Below are positions 24,201-37,100 of a DNA stretch of 64,000 nucleotides, piece by piece; the stretch's first letter is position 1, and the number at the start of each line of letters is the position of its first letter. This DNA comes from Eutypa lata (Eukaryota > Ascomycota > Sordariomycetes > Xylariales > Diatrypaceae): the NCBI GenBank assembly GCA_022661535.1, contig JAKULF010000018.1, positions 124,001-188,000 on the forward strand, written 5' to 3'. The translations under genes and the position numbers were made by a program. The notes below the pieces were generated by a model. It was not told where the DNA came from and did no database searches. It was given only the letters and a program-made list of their open reading frames with translations.

Positions 24201-26491
24201 AAGTTCCAGGATCGACACCAACTCGCAGACACAACTCAATCCAGCTGGACCTCGGTATCAAGTCGTCCCGAGAGATCACTAGAAGGGAACACATCTGCTT
24301 CTCAATGACATCTTGATCTCGGGCCTCAACGCCGAATTGTGTGACTTCGTCCGCAGTTAGACATAGTGATCGCAACACAGCCTGCAAGTGATTTGTGTCG
24401 AACTTTGCGTGTGCAGCGACGCTGTCCTTGTCAGCAAGATCTGAAGATTCAATCCACTGCCATAGGCCATTGATGACAATCCCGGAGGTAATATGTGGAT
24501 TGCGAGCATATAGCTTTGATATAGTCTCACATCCTTCTTTGCGTATTTTAGGGGAGATCGAAGTGGACGAGACAAGGTAGATAAGCGCTTGAGACCATGC
24601 GACTTGCACATCACTAGAAGTCTTTACTATGTTGTCAGAGACAGCTGCAAGCGCTCGAAGGAACCATCGCGAGTCGTCCTCATTTGACAGTCGCCCATAA
24701 ATTCGATGATTTAGGAGGTATGAGGGTTTAGGTTCAGCCACAAGACTCTCCTTGGGGACGGCCGCCTTTTTGAGTACCGCTTTGACTCCAGTAGTGTCAA
24801 CATTGGCTAGTATCTGATAGGAGAGGACAGCAAAAACATAAGCACCCGCAATTAACCCATTTTGAGCGGCGGCCGCAGGGTTCTTTATTATCTCCGCCCA
24901 AGTTTCAGACATAGGAGTAGCGATAGAATCAGCAAACTGTGTCACATTCTTTGGGAGCTCTGGGCTGCCGGCGAAGGAGACCAATATTTCCCCTGCTTGA
25001 AGAAGCCATAACCGGCGTGATGGTATCTTCTTGTCCGCGAGGCCTTTCACAAACGCATCAACCACAGGCTTCGGTAGTTCACTGCCGTCCTTCAGCAATT
25101 GAGTGACAGATTGGCTGAGGAGGCGTATTTCTGCATTCAGAGCTCCTTCATTTCCCTCCTTTGCCGTGATTGGTGGTAAGCCTGTAACCACCTTGATAGA
25201 AACGGGGTTGGTCAACGGGACACTCTCGAGCATCTCCGAGTGAAGAATGCGATGATCAGCGGAAGCTAATTTCCCAGACTTCAGAGGATTCAGAATCTCG
25301 TCGGAAACCTGTTCTAAGAGTTTGGTGTCACGACTCCTAGCAGAAGCGGATTTGAAGAGGGCTAACACACCAGCACGAATTGCCGGATTGGTAGACTTGA
25401 CGTTAGACAATAAAGGTTTAAGTAGATGGCTACTGAGTGTCTTTGACAAGTCTATATCTTTCGACAGCGAACCAATCAAGGGTGTTACTATTGCCAGCAC
25501 CACTTCAGGGGCTCGCAGGAGACCCTTCTCGATTGGAGGTATGACATTCTTCTCGAGGTCTTCTGAGGTGACAAAATCGGAAAAGAAGTCGCCAAGACCA
25601 TTTGTCATGTGCTCTGGAATAGGGGTGCGGGATCCTATGATTTCTCTTGTAAAAAAGGTGAAGTAGTCAGACTTCTTGGCTACGAGAACATCCTTGGCCT
25701 GGTTATGACGGGAGCACACGCCTGCTACGACACCCAGCAGGACGGCATTTCTAGCACTCGGCTGAGACCCCTTAGCAATCAGAGCTTCAACCACATCCTT
25801 AATCACCTTTTCCCTCAAGCCCCCTTTCCAGAACGCAGCTCGCAGCCCACGACGGGTAACTACCAAGGCCGACTTCGAAACACTGGACTTCGAACTCGGT
25901 TGAAGGCACTTTTCTAGAGCAGCAGCATCGGCGTGAATAATGTCGAGTCCAAACTTGTCCCACAACGGTGATCCAGCCAGACCAATAAGGAAGATAGAGC
26001 ACCATTCAACCAAGACGAATGCGTTGCTAGGAGCTATCCCGGGCTTCTGCGACTCCTGGCGCAAAGCAGTGACGAAGGGATTCAACAGTTTAGGGTCGTC
26101 CGAAGTTGCAAAAATGGAGGCGAGACATGCCTGGACAGCTCTCCTAGAGGGACGATCGGTGTAAAAAGGATAGGTGTCAAACAGGAATTTTGAGAGAATG
26201 GGTATCGTCGACTGATCGAGAGCTAAATGACGCCAAAGCAGGAAACTCAGGTTAGCCCAGCCCAGCCCAGCCCAGATGCGAACACACGTTTTATCATGTC
26301 ATGCCATATGTGCCACAGGTGCACTCACTTTTGGATTTCAACTTCTCGTCAATACTTTTCAATTGAGATATCCTAACTTTGATAGAAGAGGAGGAAAGGG
26401 CGGCCTTGGTTGCTGTATAGTCAATGCCTGTTTGAGAGGCACCGTTCGTACCATTGGTAGCATTGCTACCATTCGCAACGGCTTCAGTCAT
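18280..26491 (-). CDS. GCN1: GCN1, eIF2-alpha kinase activator
   Basis: Ribosome-associated HEAT-repeat scaffold that activates the kinase GCN2 during amino-acid starvation and responds to collided ribosomes. Three exons (26329-26491, 24136-26222, 18280-24087) give about 2685 residues, matching yeast Gcn1 (2672). Exon 1 encodes MTEAVANGSNATNGTNG...IDEKLKSK. Nearly the whole length is degenerate HEAT repeats (for example RRAAARALADACR, SCLAAAKACFAKL). The eEF3-like segment is recognisable near residues 1490-1640 (DQWRSKKGACDLLGAMAYL, NKSLKRFGEVIENPEVKNL, VQFVHYLDAPSLALV, DDRSNTKRKASQVIG). The GCN2-binding part lies further C-terminal. Intron 2 ends in CAGCAG, a tandem acceptor that would add or drop one Gln. 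Intron 1 contains GCCCA repeats. The gene shares an upstream region with the DEVH helicase. Identification is very secure. Confidence 0.96.
26254..26275. repeat. (GCCCA)4 pentanucleotide repeat in GCN1 intron 1
   Basis: Four direct AGCCC/GCCCA units between the intron-1 donor (26328) and acceptor (26223) of GCN1 on the minus strand. Confidence 0.8.
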
Positions 26492-27351
26492 TTTTATCGT
26501 CGGATGGAAGGTTTATGGACATTATTAGGGGAAACAGTAAAAGTGAAATGATCAACGCTTTTCCTCTTTAAAGTTTGAAGGTTTCTTTCTTATGAGTAAA
26601 GTAATTTTCAAGGTAGGCAGTTTTACCTGCTTGATTCCTACCTCTTCTCTTACTCACTTAATAACCGCTCCGTATCCAACTCTTAACTAAAATCGGCGGA
26701 AGTCGCAGAAAAAAAGAAGTGCAAGCAGCCCACTTCAACTGCCCGCCGTTGTGGATAAAATCGGTAGGCGGTGGACCACTAACGCCGAGATTTCAGATTT
26801 CCACAGTAGCTTAGCTTCCAAGCTTTTCGGCGGCCTGACTCATCAAAGCCCAAGGGCAATAGTTACATAGGCCTAGGGCTTTCGGTGCCTGAAACCTTCG
26901 CTAATGAATACCCCTCCGCTAACACCACCACCTATTCTACCCCCTTCCTATCAATATGGAACGGAACACTGGAATAACGTCTAAATGAAGGCTCTCAGTT
27001 CGATAACAACTGAAATGTGCATACATATGTAACTAGGTATCTATCTACATTCTTACCTAATTACCTAAGCAAGGCTTAGCCTCAAATTCTAGTTAGGGCA
27101 GCTGGACAGGTAAAGCTCTAGAATAGATACTTAGTAACATATCACCTACCTCTCTACATACATACATACGTCAGAGCCACTTGCCCCACCATGGCATCCC
27201 ACACCAATTGCTGACCCTTTCAATGCTACTTACTTACCTACGTAGTACTTATCCTGCACTCGAACTTCAAGTATCTACACATGAGGACATCAAATACTTA
27301 AATACTCACTCATTCACTTTTGGACACATTCTTTTGCCCTAGGCTAGGAAG
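26492..27351. promoter_or_regulatory. Divergent promoter region, GCN1 / DEVH helicase
   Basis: 860 nt separate two divergent start codons. The part near the helicase is rich in TACC/GGTA and TACA/CATA tracts (about 27000-27250), as in other intergenic regions here. No TATA box stands out. Two genes of translation/RNA biology in this arrangement may be co-expressed, but that is inference. Confidence 0.5.
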
Positions 27352-30300
27352 ATGGCTGGAGCGAAGAAGAAGAAGACCAAGCCAGGTGCTAATTCAGCTC
27401 GAGGATTCGCTACTACATCAATTGCCTCGAAACCTAGGGCTGAGAATACCGAATCTTCACTTGCCACCACTTCAGATGTACCGACTGCTAAAACCCCAGG
27501 GGCCAAGCCCGGTGCTTCACCATCATCTGCCACCCAGGATGCTAAGTCCCAGTCTGATGATACTAAGACGCCTTCTCAGCAGACGAAAGAATTAAGTGCG
27601 GAAGAGTTTGAAAAACAACTGGAGGAATCAGAACTTCAGCTTTTAGTTGAGAAGCATGCCCAAAAAGTGAAAAGGGACTCGCAACGACAGAAGTCCAGAC
27701 TCGAGACAGACCGTCGTCTGCTTCGAGGACAGGCTGAATCACTAAATACCAGGAAATGGCTACCCCAAGAGCTTATGGACCACATCTTGGATCTCATTCA
27801 GGCCGAAGGTCGCTTCTCTACTACATCTCTACTACCCGAGGGTTCTTCTACCGGAAAGGCACTTTCCGAAGAAGATCTCACCATTAGGTTATGGACTTTG
27901 GAACAGACGCTGAAAAGTGCTTCTTTTCCCGAGGACAAGGTGAAAGGTGTTTTGCAATATGTGCTAGAAATAGCCACTAACATTCCCGGGATGGTCAAGG
28001 ACAGCATTTGGGGCCTAGAAGAAGCCCTGGACTGGCTTGCTCGCGAATCTACGCGGGAGGAGCTCCGAGATTATGATTATAGAGGTAGATCGGTCAAGCC
28101 CCAAACTGGTAAGTCATAGAGCATCGTGTGCTTTGCTAAAACCGGCTGTATCTAACATAGGTGGTTGCAGATTCTCCTTTTGACAGCCCTCTCCCATCAA
28201 GGGTGAATACGCCACTTTTCCTGGAAGCCAATGGTCCCTCCAAATCAAATGGACGTAAGAATGGTTCTGCAAGTCTACGGTCTTCTGGTACCGTTACGCC
28301 AAGGAAACTTACAGTAACTTGTACCGAGGATATCGAGCCGGACGACCTAATTCCAGCTTACCTAGAGACAAAGGCCAAGCTCTTTCAAATCCAACGACCA
28401 AGACAGGACAATCCCAAAGTCAAATCTGCAAAGCAACGACCATCAAATGACACCCAGGGTTCTGATGATTTAGAGGAAGCAAAGTTACTTGCTAAAATTG
28501 ACCGCATCGAGCAAGATGTCTTGTTCGATAAAGTTCTGGCCGATCAGACATGGCGAACTGACCGGATCAATTTAGAGAAAGAATTTGCTGCCGCTAAGAA
28601 ACAACAAGAGGAAGAAGCAAAGCAACAAGAAGACGAATCCGCTCAACAAGCTGAAGCAGACTCTGATGACGAGATAGCGAAGGAAGCTGAAAGGATCACT
28701 GCCGAGATCTTGCAACAAGACGAAGACGAAGACGATCAAGCATTGGCTGATTTATTCGCAAGTCTCCCAACTCAAGAAGTTGACCCTGATACGGGGAAGA
28801 CAAATACTGTTATCAATGGATCAGACGGAATTAAAGTCTATATCCGCGATTTCGGGAAATGGACTGGCGTTAGCCCTCTGCGTGCCCTGGAAGAGACATG
28901 TCGCTCAAGGTATTTGAATATCCTGGAGATGATTGGTACAAGGTTGCTAATTAGTACCTAGGGAACCGTCTGCTAAGGTTTCGTACAAGCTCGTATCTGA
29001 TAACCAGCATTCAAATCGCCACATGGTGTCCATCGTATGGTCAAAACCACAAGAGGGATTCACTGCTCCTACCATCTCTCACATCGAGTCCGCTGCTAAT
29101 CCTCTGCAATTTGTATTCAAGATGGTTTCAGTTGCAACTCCTGATCCTAAGCAATCTGAAGCATACATTGCCACCGTCGCCTTATTTGCAATATTTAGCT
29201 CTACCAAAGAAGACAAGGTTTTCATGAGGCTACCTGCTGTCTGGCGAGAACTTTGGTCAGAAATGGCCCTAGAAAAGAAGGCCCAAGAAGATGCCATAGA
29301 CCGTGAAACCGTCAGGGATCTTCGGGCCATGGTACGTCGAAAGAAAGACCAAGAACTAGAGGATGGTGTTATATTACAAGGTGCCTTCCGAGGGCGAGCA
29401 TCGCAACGTAACACCAATGATATAGGAGATGAGTCCGCTCTTGAGAGAACAAACCGTAATATGCCAGAACCAGAGTACTTCCAGAGGATATGGGCCGATA
29501 AGGCGAGTACGCCAAAGTTCCAAGTAATGCTAGTACGTATGATTCAACCGCCATCTACCTAGGGCTCAACTTACTCCTTTCTAGCAATCTAGAATGCAGC
29601 TGCCGATGTGGCAGTTCAGAGATCAAGTAATCAATGCTGTCGACCAGCAGCAAGTCGTTATTATATGTGGTGAGACTGGATGGTATGTATGACTAGCAGT
29701 TAGTATCTCCCGTTCGACGTAGCTAACATTTGAAAAGTGGCAAGAGTACTCAAGTGCCATCATTCTTACTGGAACATCAGCTGAGACTGGGACGCCAATG
29801 TAAAATTTACTGTACGGAGCCTCGACGAATTTCTGCTATCTCATTAGCCCGACGTGTCAGCGAGGAACTTGGAGAAGGGAGAAACGATCTCGGTACCTCA
29901 AGATCCCTCGTGGGTTATTCTATCCGCCTCGAAGCCAATACGTCTAAAGAGACGCGCCTAGTGTATGCGACCACGGGTATCGTCATGAGAATGCTCGAAG
30001 GTTCTAATGAGCTGCGCGAGATTACTCATTTAGTTCTTGATGAAGTTCATGAGCGTTCAATTGACTCGGACTTTTTACTCATTGTCCTGAAGAAGCTTCT
30101 CATACGACGACAGGACCTCAAAGTAATTCTCATGTCAGCTACGGTCGATGCCGAGAAATTCTCCAAATATTTGGGCGGCGCACCCGTTCTGAATGTGCCA
30201 GGCCGGACGTTCCCTGTACAAGTTAAATACTTAGAAGATGCCATAGAGACCACAGGTTATACTCTCGAACAGCGAAATCATGAGAAGATGACGGATCTAG

Positions 30301-32672
30301 ACGATGATCCAGCCGATACAGATGCAGACCCTTCATCTGCCACAGAGGCTGCTAAGGAGCTGCGGCAGTACTCGGTCAAAACTCGAAGTACCCTATCTCA
30401 GATCGACGAATATCTGATAGAATATGATCTTGTTGTGCAGCTAATTCGCCAAATCGCAAACAATCCAGCATATATCAACTTCAGTAAGGCCATACTTGTA
30501 TTCCTTCCGGGTATCGCCGAAATCCGGTCACTCAATGACTTTTTGCTTGGGGATCCTTTCTTCCAAAGAGATTGGGAGGTATACCCATTGCACTCGACTA
30601 TAGCGACGGAGGACCAGGAGCGCGCTTTTCTCGTCCCACCTCAGGGGGTAAGGAAGATCGTTCTAGCGACCAACATTGCAGAGACGGGTATCACCATTCC
30701 AGATGTAACGTGCGTTATTGATACCGGAAAACATCGTGAGATGCGATTCGACGAGAGGAGACAGCTATCACGACTGATCGACACGTTCATCTCAAGGGCA
30801 AACGCCAAACAGCGACGGGGTCGAGCAGGCCGTGTGCAAGAAGGTCTCTGCTTCCACATGTTTACCAAATACCGCCATGACAAGCTCCTAAACGAACAAC
30901 AAACACCTGAAATGTTGCGACTTTCTCTCCAAGATCTGGCAATCCGAGTCAAGATTTGCAAGATCGGCGGCATTGAGGAGACGCTGGGCGATGCCCTGGA
31001 TCCACCATCCGCCAAGAACATCCGACGAGCTATCGACGCTCTTGTAGACGTACGCGCGCTCTCTGCATCGGAAGAACTCACGCCCCTCGGTCACCAGCTC
31101 GCGCGCCTTCCCCTCGATGTCTTCCTCGGCAAGCTCATCTTGCAAGGCACCATTTTCAAGTGTCTGGACATGGCCATCACGGTAGCCGCGATCCTGTCGT
31201 CGAAATCACCGTTCTCGGCGCCCTTCGGCCAGCGCACACAAGCGGACCAAGCTCGCAAAGCATTTAGACGAGCCGACTCGGACCTCCTAACCGTGTACAA
31301 CGCCTACCTCGCATGGAAGAAAGTGTGCCAGGGCGCGGGCAACGAGTTCCAGTACTGCAAGAAGAACTTCCTATCGACGCAGACACTATCCAACATCGAG
31401 GACCTCAAGGGCCAGCTCCTCGTGTCGCTCGTGGACTCCGGGTTCTTGCAGCTAACGGAAGAGGAGAAGCGGGCGCTCAAGAGGCTGCGTTTCGCGTCGT
31501 CGAGTCGTCGAGGTCGCCACCAGCAGTTCTACGAGCTGCCGCGGCGCGTCAACGTCAACAGCGACAATGATGTGATTAGCGCGTCCGTCATCGCCTGGAG
31601 CTTCTACCCCAAGCTGCTCGTCCGCGAGAACCGCGGCTTCCGCAACGTCGGCAACAACCAAAGCATCAGCCTACATCCCTCGAGCGTCAATAAGGGCCAC
31701 ATGGAGCTTAAGTGGTTGTCGTATTACCACATCATGCAGTCTAAGCAGTGAGTTTTTATATGTCTTCTTTCTGCCTGCCCCTGGCCCACAGTTGATGTCG
31801 GAAAAATAATTCCTGTCCGGTTATTAGTGAACCAGAGAAATGTGCTTGTGTGTAAGGATATGCTAATTTGGGGGTGTTTTCACTAGGTTCCTGAACGCCC
31901 ATGAGACTACGGCCGTCGAGAATTTTGCTATTGCGCTGCTCTGTGGTGATGTGCGTATTGATGTAAGTTGATCGATCTAGTTTCCTCTATCTCCTCTCAC
32001 TTCTACTTTTTTCCCCCTCTCGTGTACACCCCCTATTTTTTCAACGTAACTTGACCTCAATGCAAATAACCCCTATATCCTATCCCTAGCACCACCCCAA
32101 CGCCTAAATACGAGCATGTCCAAATCACAAATCAGACAATCGTGCACCTCATAAATATGCATACTCTCCCCTACCCTCCTAGTCTCCTACTCTCTTCCGT
32201 CTACATACATACATGCATAAACCCACCGACAAAAAAAGAAAGAAAAACTAACACAACCTCCCATCAGATGTACGCAGGCGTCATCGTCCTCGACGGAAAC
32301 CGTGCTCGTTTCAGCGTACCCGACTGGAAGACAGCTCTTGCACTTAAGGTCCTCCGTTCCCGTCTGCGCGACCTCCTGACCCGCTCCTTCCGTATGCCAG
32401 GTCGCTTGCCCACCGCGCAACAGGAGAAGTGGTTGGATACCTGGCAGCGTATCTTCAGCCAGGACTTCGGTGGTAGTGGCAGCGGCGGTGGTGGTGCTGG
32501 TAGTAGCGACAGGGATAGGGAGAGGGGGGTTAGTGTTGCTATTGCTGGTGGTGGTGTTGGTATGAGTGGTGGTGTGGGAGGTGGTAACGGGGGAGGTAAT
32601 GGAGGAACAGCAGCGGCGCTGGTTCCAGCTGGTGGGGATGGTGGTGTGGCTATGGGCGCCAAGCTAACCTAG
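27352..32672 (+). CDS. DEVH-box RNA helicase (DHX29/DHX57-like, DEAH/RHA family)
   Basis: Seven exons (27352-28108, 28171-28909, 28962-29532, 29585-29682, 29738-31747, 31887-31962, 32268-32672) join in phase to give 1551 residues. Motif I GETGCGKST is at about 718-726 and is itself split by intron 4. Motif II is DEVH (about 823-826), motif III SAT (about 855-857) and motif VI QRRGRAGR (about 1080). The HA2 winged-helix segment (ALDPPSAKNIRRAIDALVD) and an OB-fold region (FYPKLLVREN) follow. The N-terminal 500 residues are charged coiled-coil (KKQQEEEAKQQEDE) and then a dsRBD-like stretch. DHX29, DHX57 and yeast YLR419W share this layout; DHX29 assists 40S scanning. Introns 1-5 are 52-139 nt, but intron 6 is 305 nt. 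The C-terminal 65 residues are a Gly-rich low-complexity tail. Confidence 0.92.
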
Positions 32673-33283
32673 GTGGTTGGATCCTTGTTCTAGCTCAAGT
32701 TCCACTTCATACATAGATATGTACTGTTGCTTGTTATGGATGGATGGAGTCAATTGGTGTGTTTACTCACCTATCAGTCAGTCGGTTGGATGGGTTGAGA
32801 TGGGATAGGATTACATGAATGAGCAATCGATCGAACTGAACCAATACGTTCAAGTAGTTAGTTGATGGTATAGGCGGAAAGACAAGTAGGTGCTCGGTCT
32901 ATCGGCTTCAACGATGCTGACAGACTGACTGGTGGGTGGAGTGGTAGAATCCTCCCGTCCTCAAAAAAAGGGGTTAAAAAAAAAAAGGTTCATCCGGATA
33001 CGCATACATGATCCGGATTGAGGTCCATTTACATACCTTCCTACCTACCTACCTCAGTAGGGATGTAGATGAATGATGGGGGAGCTAAAACGGTGCCGAT
33101 ACATGGAGATAGAGTCAGTGCATTATAAAATAAAATAAAACCTTTACATACATCACATCACATCATACCTCTTACTCAAGTGTCTGGGAATATGAACCCC
33201 ACGTACGTGTATATATATGTACAAGTAGTATTTAGCTGTGTGTAGGTTTTATTCATGAGAACAAGAATACAGAAGACAGAAAG

Positions 33284-33290
33284 GCAGACA

Positions 33291-33347
<57 letters not shown>

Positions 33348-33360
33348 ACAGACAGACAGA
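33284..33360. repeat. (CAGG)n / (CAGA)n tetranucleotide microsatellite
   Basis: About 13 consecutive CAGG units flanked on both sides by CAGA units, 70-80 nt in total. This is the longest simple repeat in the window. Confidence 0.95.
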
Positions 33361-33773
33361 TGATGAATAAATAGATGGACAATACTTACTCATACGCCGT
33401 CTATATAAGATATCCGCACCCATCCATGCATCCGTTCGTTCATACCTCCATACGTTCATACGTACACACGCTCATCCCCATCGTCAGTTCAGCCATTTAG
33501 GCTTCAGGAACTCGGTAGTGGTAACACAAGTCACGTAGGTGATTAGGTTAACCTTCCAGGTAAGTAGGTAGGTATGTAAGTAGTTATCTCATCTAACATG
33601 TCCAGTCCAGTTTCATGCGCATGCATACATTTGACATTAAGTACTTGCGTAAGTACGTACATACGTAAAAACATTAGTAGGTAGATAGGTAGGTAGGTAG
33701 GTATCTAGTAGAACTTCGTCTCGTCTGTCTCGTGCAATTCAATCTTTCTTTCCACTCTTCCCCTTTATCATTG

Positions 33774-33794
33774 TCTCTCTCTCTCTCTCTCTCT
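33774..33794. repeat. (TC)n dinucleotide run
   Basis: About ten TC units in the helicase/PRP24 intergenic region. Confidence 0.85.
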
Positions 33795-34133
33795 CCCCTC
33801 TACCTGGCTCCCCGCTCTCATCTGTCTTGCTTGCGTCTCTGTCCGCCCAGCTAGCTGTCTTCTCCGTGTCTGTTGAATGGAAAGAAGAAACACCAAATCC
33901 CAAAACACGATAGAAAAATATATATAGATTGAAGAATGGGCTCCTCCCACTCTCATTCCCTTTCCTTTCCTACCCCACCGACCGTGACCTCCCTCCCTGC
34001 CCTTCCCTTTCCCTTTCCCTTCCTCTCCATCCATCTCAGGATGAACTAAATAATAATGCCAGGGGTATCAGATAATGGGAGTCGTGATTATTACAAAGAA
34101 ATATTGTGTTTTATTTTTGTGTTCCTTTTATTT

Positions 34134-37100
34134 TTATGAGTCATTCGTCGCTGCTGCTGCCGCTCCTGATGACGATGATGTTCCGTTCACGGTACTATTC
34201 GCTCCGCCGGCCTTGCTTCCAGCAGCAGCAGCACCACCACCACTACCACCATTCCCAGCACTGAGGAACAAGGCCTTAAAATCCGCATTACTCTTCGGTT
34301 TCGCAGCCGCTACTTCAACACCACCACCGTCTTTCGTACTCTCATTGGCATTGATAGCGTTCTTGTTAGTAGAGCCCGCCACAAACCCCAATCCGCGCTT
34401 CGGGCCGCCGCGTCCTGGAGCCGGCCGTCTGATATTCTGAGGCGGCGGCATGAAACCCGGCTTCTTGCCACCGGACGAGCCGTTGCCGCCTTCCGCTCCT
34501 CCTCGCTTGTTACCCCCCTTGTCTTTCAGGTCGTTCGTGCTCCCGGTGCGGATCCTATGGCCGGGCGTGATCTCGTACCCATCCAAAGCCAGCGCTGCTC
34601 GTCCGACGGCCGTCGGATCCGTGAACTCGACGGTGGCGCCTTCGCGGTCCGGTCGGAGGACTAACTTCACGATGTCGCCGTGCTTCTCGACCACGGCCCG
34701 GATGCGCGCGTCGTTGACCGTGTCGGGGATGTTCATCAGGGACAGCGATCTCTCTTGGATCTCCTGGGCGGATGGTCCGTGACCCTTGCCGCTAGCCTCG
34801 TCGGGTACCGGTACGTAACCATCGGCAGGGGATGGCGAAGGTGAGGCTGTCGAGCCACGATCGCCCTTGATCGTCGAGAAGGGTTTGTAGTTGGTGTCCT
34901 TGCTCAGCTCCACCTGGAGGATCTGTGCCTTGAATTTGGTATCGTTGAGTTCCAGGGCGCCCTCGGCCCCTTCTTTCGTTTCAAACACGACATAGGCAGT
35001 TCCGAGGTTTTTCCCGCCCATGTTTTTGATGATGCGCACCGTAGACACCTTGCCATATCGGGCAAAGACGCTCTTAAGGTCGTTCTCGGCAGCTTTAGGG
35101 TCAACATTCTTCACCTTGACTTCTCGACCTTCGGCAACAGCGCCTTCGCGGTGTTTCTTGTGAGCCGGGTCTGAGTATTTGCATTGCAATTTGAACTTCC
35201 CCTCCAGAACTTTGCCGTCCTTCTGCGTAGCCTTATAGGCTGCATCAGCGTCGCGGAAAGAGACGTAGCAGAATCGACGGTGTGTATTGTATTTCAACGA
35301 GGGCCACCGAATAGTAAAGATATCACCGCAATCCTTGAAGAGGTCGCGCATGTAGGCGTCATCAGCGGTAGGGGGGTAGTTGGATAAATATAGAGTTAGT
35401 CCTGTACCTGGCTTGACGTGAATCTGCGATTGCCCGAAGTATTTGTTGTCTCGTAATAAAGCCGACTGCACATCCTCTGTCGAACTGAACTCGATTAAGG
35501 CGGAAAGGCTGCCATCTGCCTCCTTTTGAATGTTCAGGTGATTGATATGTCCATACTCTCGGAAATATTTCTTGAGAGCCGTCGCCGTCACGTCCGAGGG
35601 GAGGTTCGTCACCATTGCCGAAGTGTTCTCACGATCACGTTTCAAGTGTTGTTCACTGGCAGCAGTATTACTGACGCCATTAACTTCGGCATTCTTAGCT
35701 CGCTTAGCGATACCCTGAATTGCATCATCAGGGGTTACTTCGCGTTTCCTCTTAGAACCCGATGGAGAGTCTTGCATCGAAACATCTTGGCTTGCCGAGT
35801 CAGCTGCTGGCTGCTGAGTCGCTTGGACTTGAGCAGCATATGCAGCAGCCACCTGGGCATTCTCCCGCTCACGTCGTTTGGCAACACCCCTACGGGCTTT
35901 GTAGACGGTATCCAGAGCGATATGTAGGGTCTCGGGCTGTTCGTAATCATTGCAGTGCTGGAGATAGACGTCCATGAGTCGTTCAGGCCAATCGACACTC
36001 CTACGGCTGATAGCTCGATGCAAGACGCTTGTGGCCAACTGAGGAACTCTCATCGTCTTAGAGCCAGGCGTAACCGGAGTAGGACTCCGACCTTTCGGCT
36101 TAGACGCATAGATCATCATTTCCCACAGATAGTAACTAAGCCAGAAGTCATAGCTATCGGCGAGCACAGCCTTTTCAGACATCCGAACCCAGTGGCTGCG
36201 TGCTACGTCAACTTCGCCCTTCACTTCCGTGAGGAACTGAATCAAAATCCGCTCCAGCCTGTAGTTAGGGTCACCACGATACGCATCCTTGTAGAGCCGC
36301 TCACCCCACAGGTGCACATCTTCCAGAGCCGCCAACAGGCCAACTTCGGCGACATCAGCAGCATCTTCGGGAGCGTTGGGGTTCATGGCGGTTCGCTTCA
36401 GATAACCACACCAGGCGGCGTACATATCCAAAATGCCGGCCATGCCATTCTTTTCCAGGGCTTTCGTATTGGTGGCGGCATGCTTGATAGCTTCGACGTC
36501 TTGGAATATCAGACCAGCCTCCTCAGCAGTCAGTATATATCTAGCCCAGAGCTGACCAGACCAGGGACAATGAGTTGTAGCTCGCTGCAGTACATCCAAC
36601 GTGTTCGGTAGAGGGTACTGAACCCGTGACTTCTTGGCATCGTTGTGACGACTTGAGAGGTAAACGGCAAGGTTGCTCCAGATATCATCGTCGAAGGAGA
36701 ATATGCCAGTCAAAGCGCGCGAATAGAGACCCAAGCAAATACATACTGCGAACACAGGGTTCTTGGTATGTTTGACCTGGACCATCTCCCAGTCCATATA
36801 TTCTCTCATAATGGTCTTCTGAGCTTGCTCGTCGCCAGACTTGACAGCCCGATTCAACTTAAGCTCGTGGGGTTCGCGGAGCTCGTAGGCGGTCTTGGCC
36901 TCCTGTGCGATCTTGGTGACTTCCTTGAACTCGGTCTCGTATACTGCATTGTTATAGGTGCTTAGGAAACTAGAGAACATCTGCGATGTGTTGTCCCAAG
37001 CAGCGTGAGGGACCTGCAGTCGATCACGGAAGAGGTGAGATATTCGGCGCACTCCAACAGGCGTCCGAGTCCTGGCCAGCTGATCCAATTCTATCGAAAC

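Larger units (their letters stand above)
32673..34133. other. Microsatellite-rich convergent intergenic region
   Basis: Lies between the 3' ends of the helicase and PRP24. It holds a CAGG/CAGA array, a TC run (33774-33794), and several GGTA/GTAG tracts (33035-33055, 33555-33705). No gene is evident; short frames here simply translate the repeats (PACLPACL, SLSLSL). Confidence 0.7.

Noticed and set aside
33284..33360. CRISPR-like array
   Set aside because: It is a pure tetranucleotide microsatellite with no spacers, in a eukaryotic genome.
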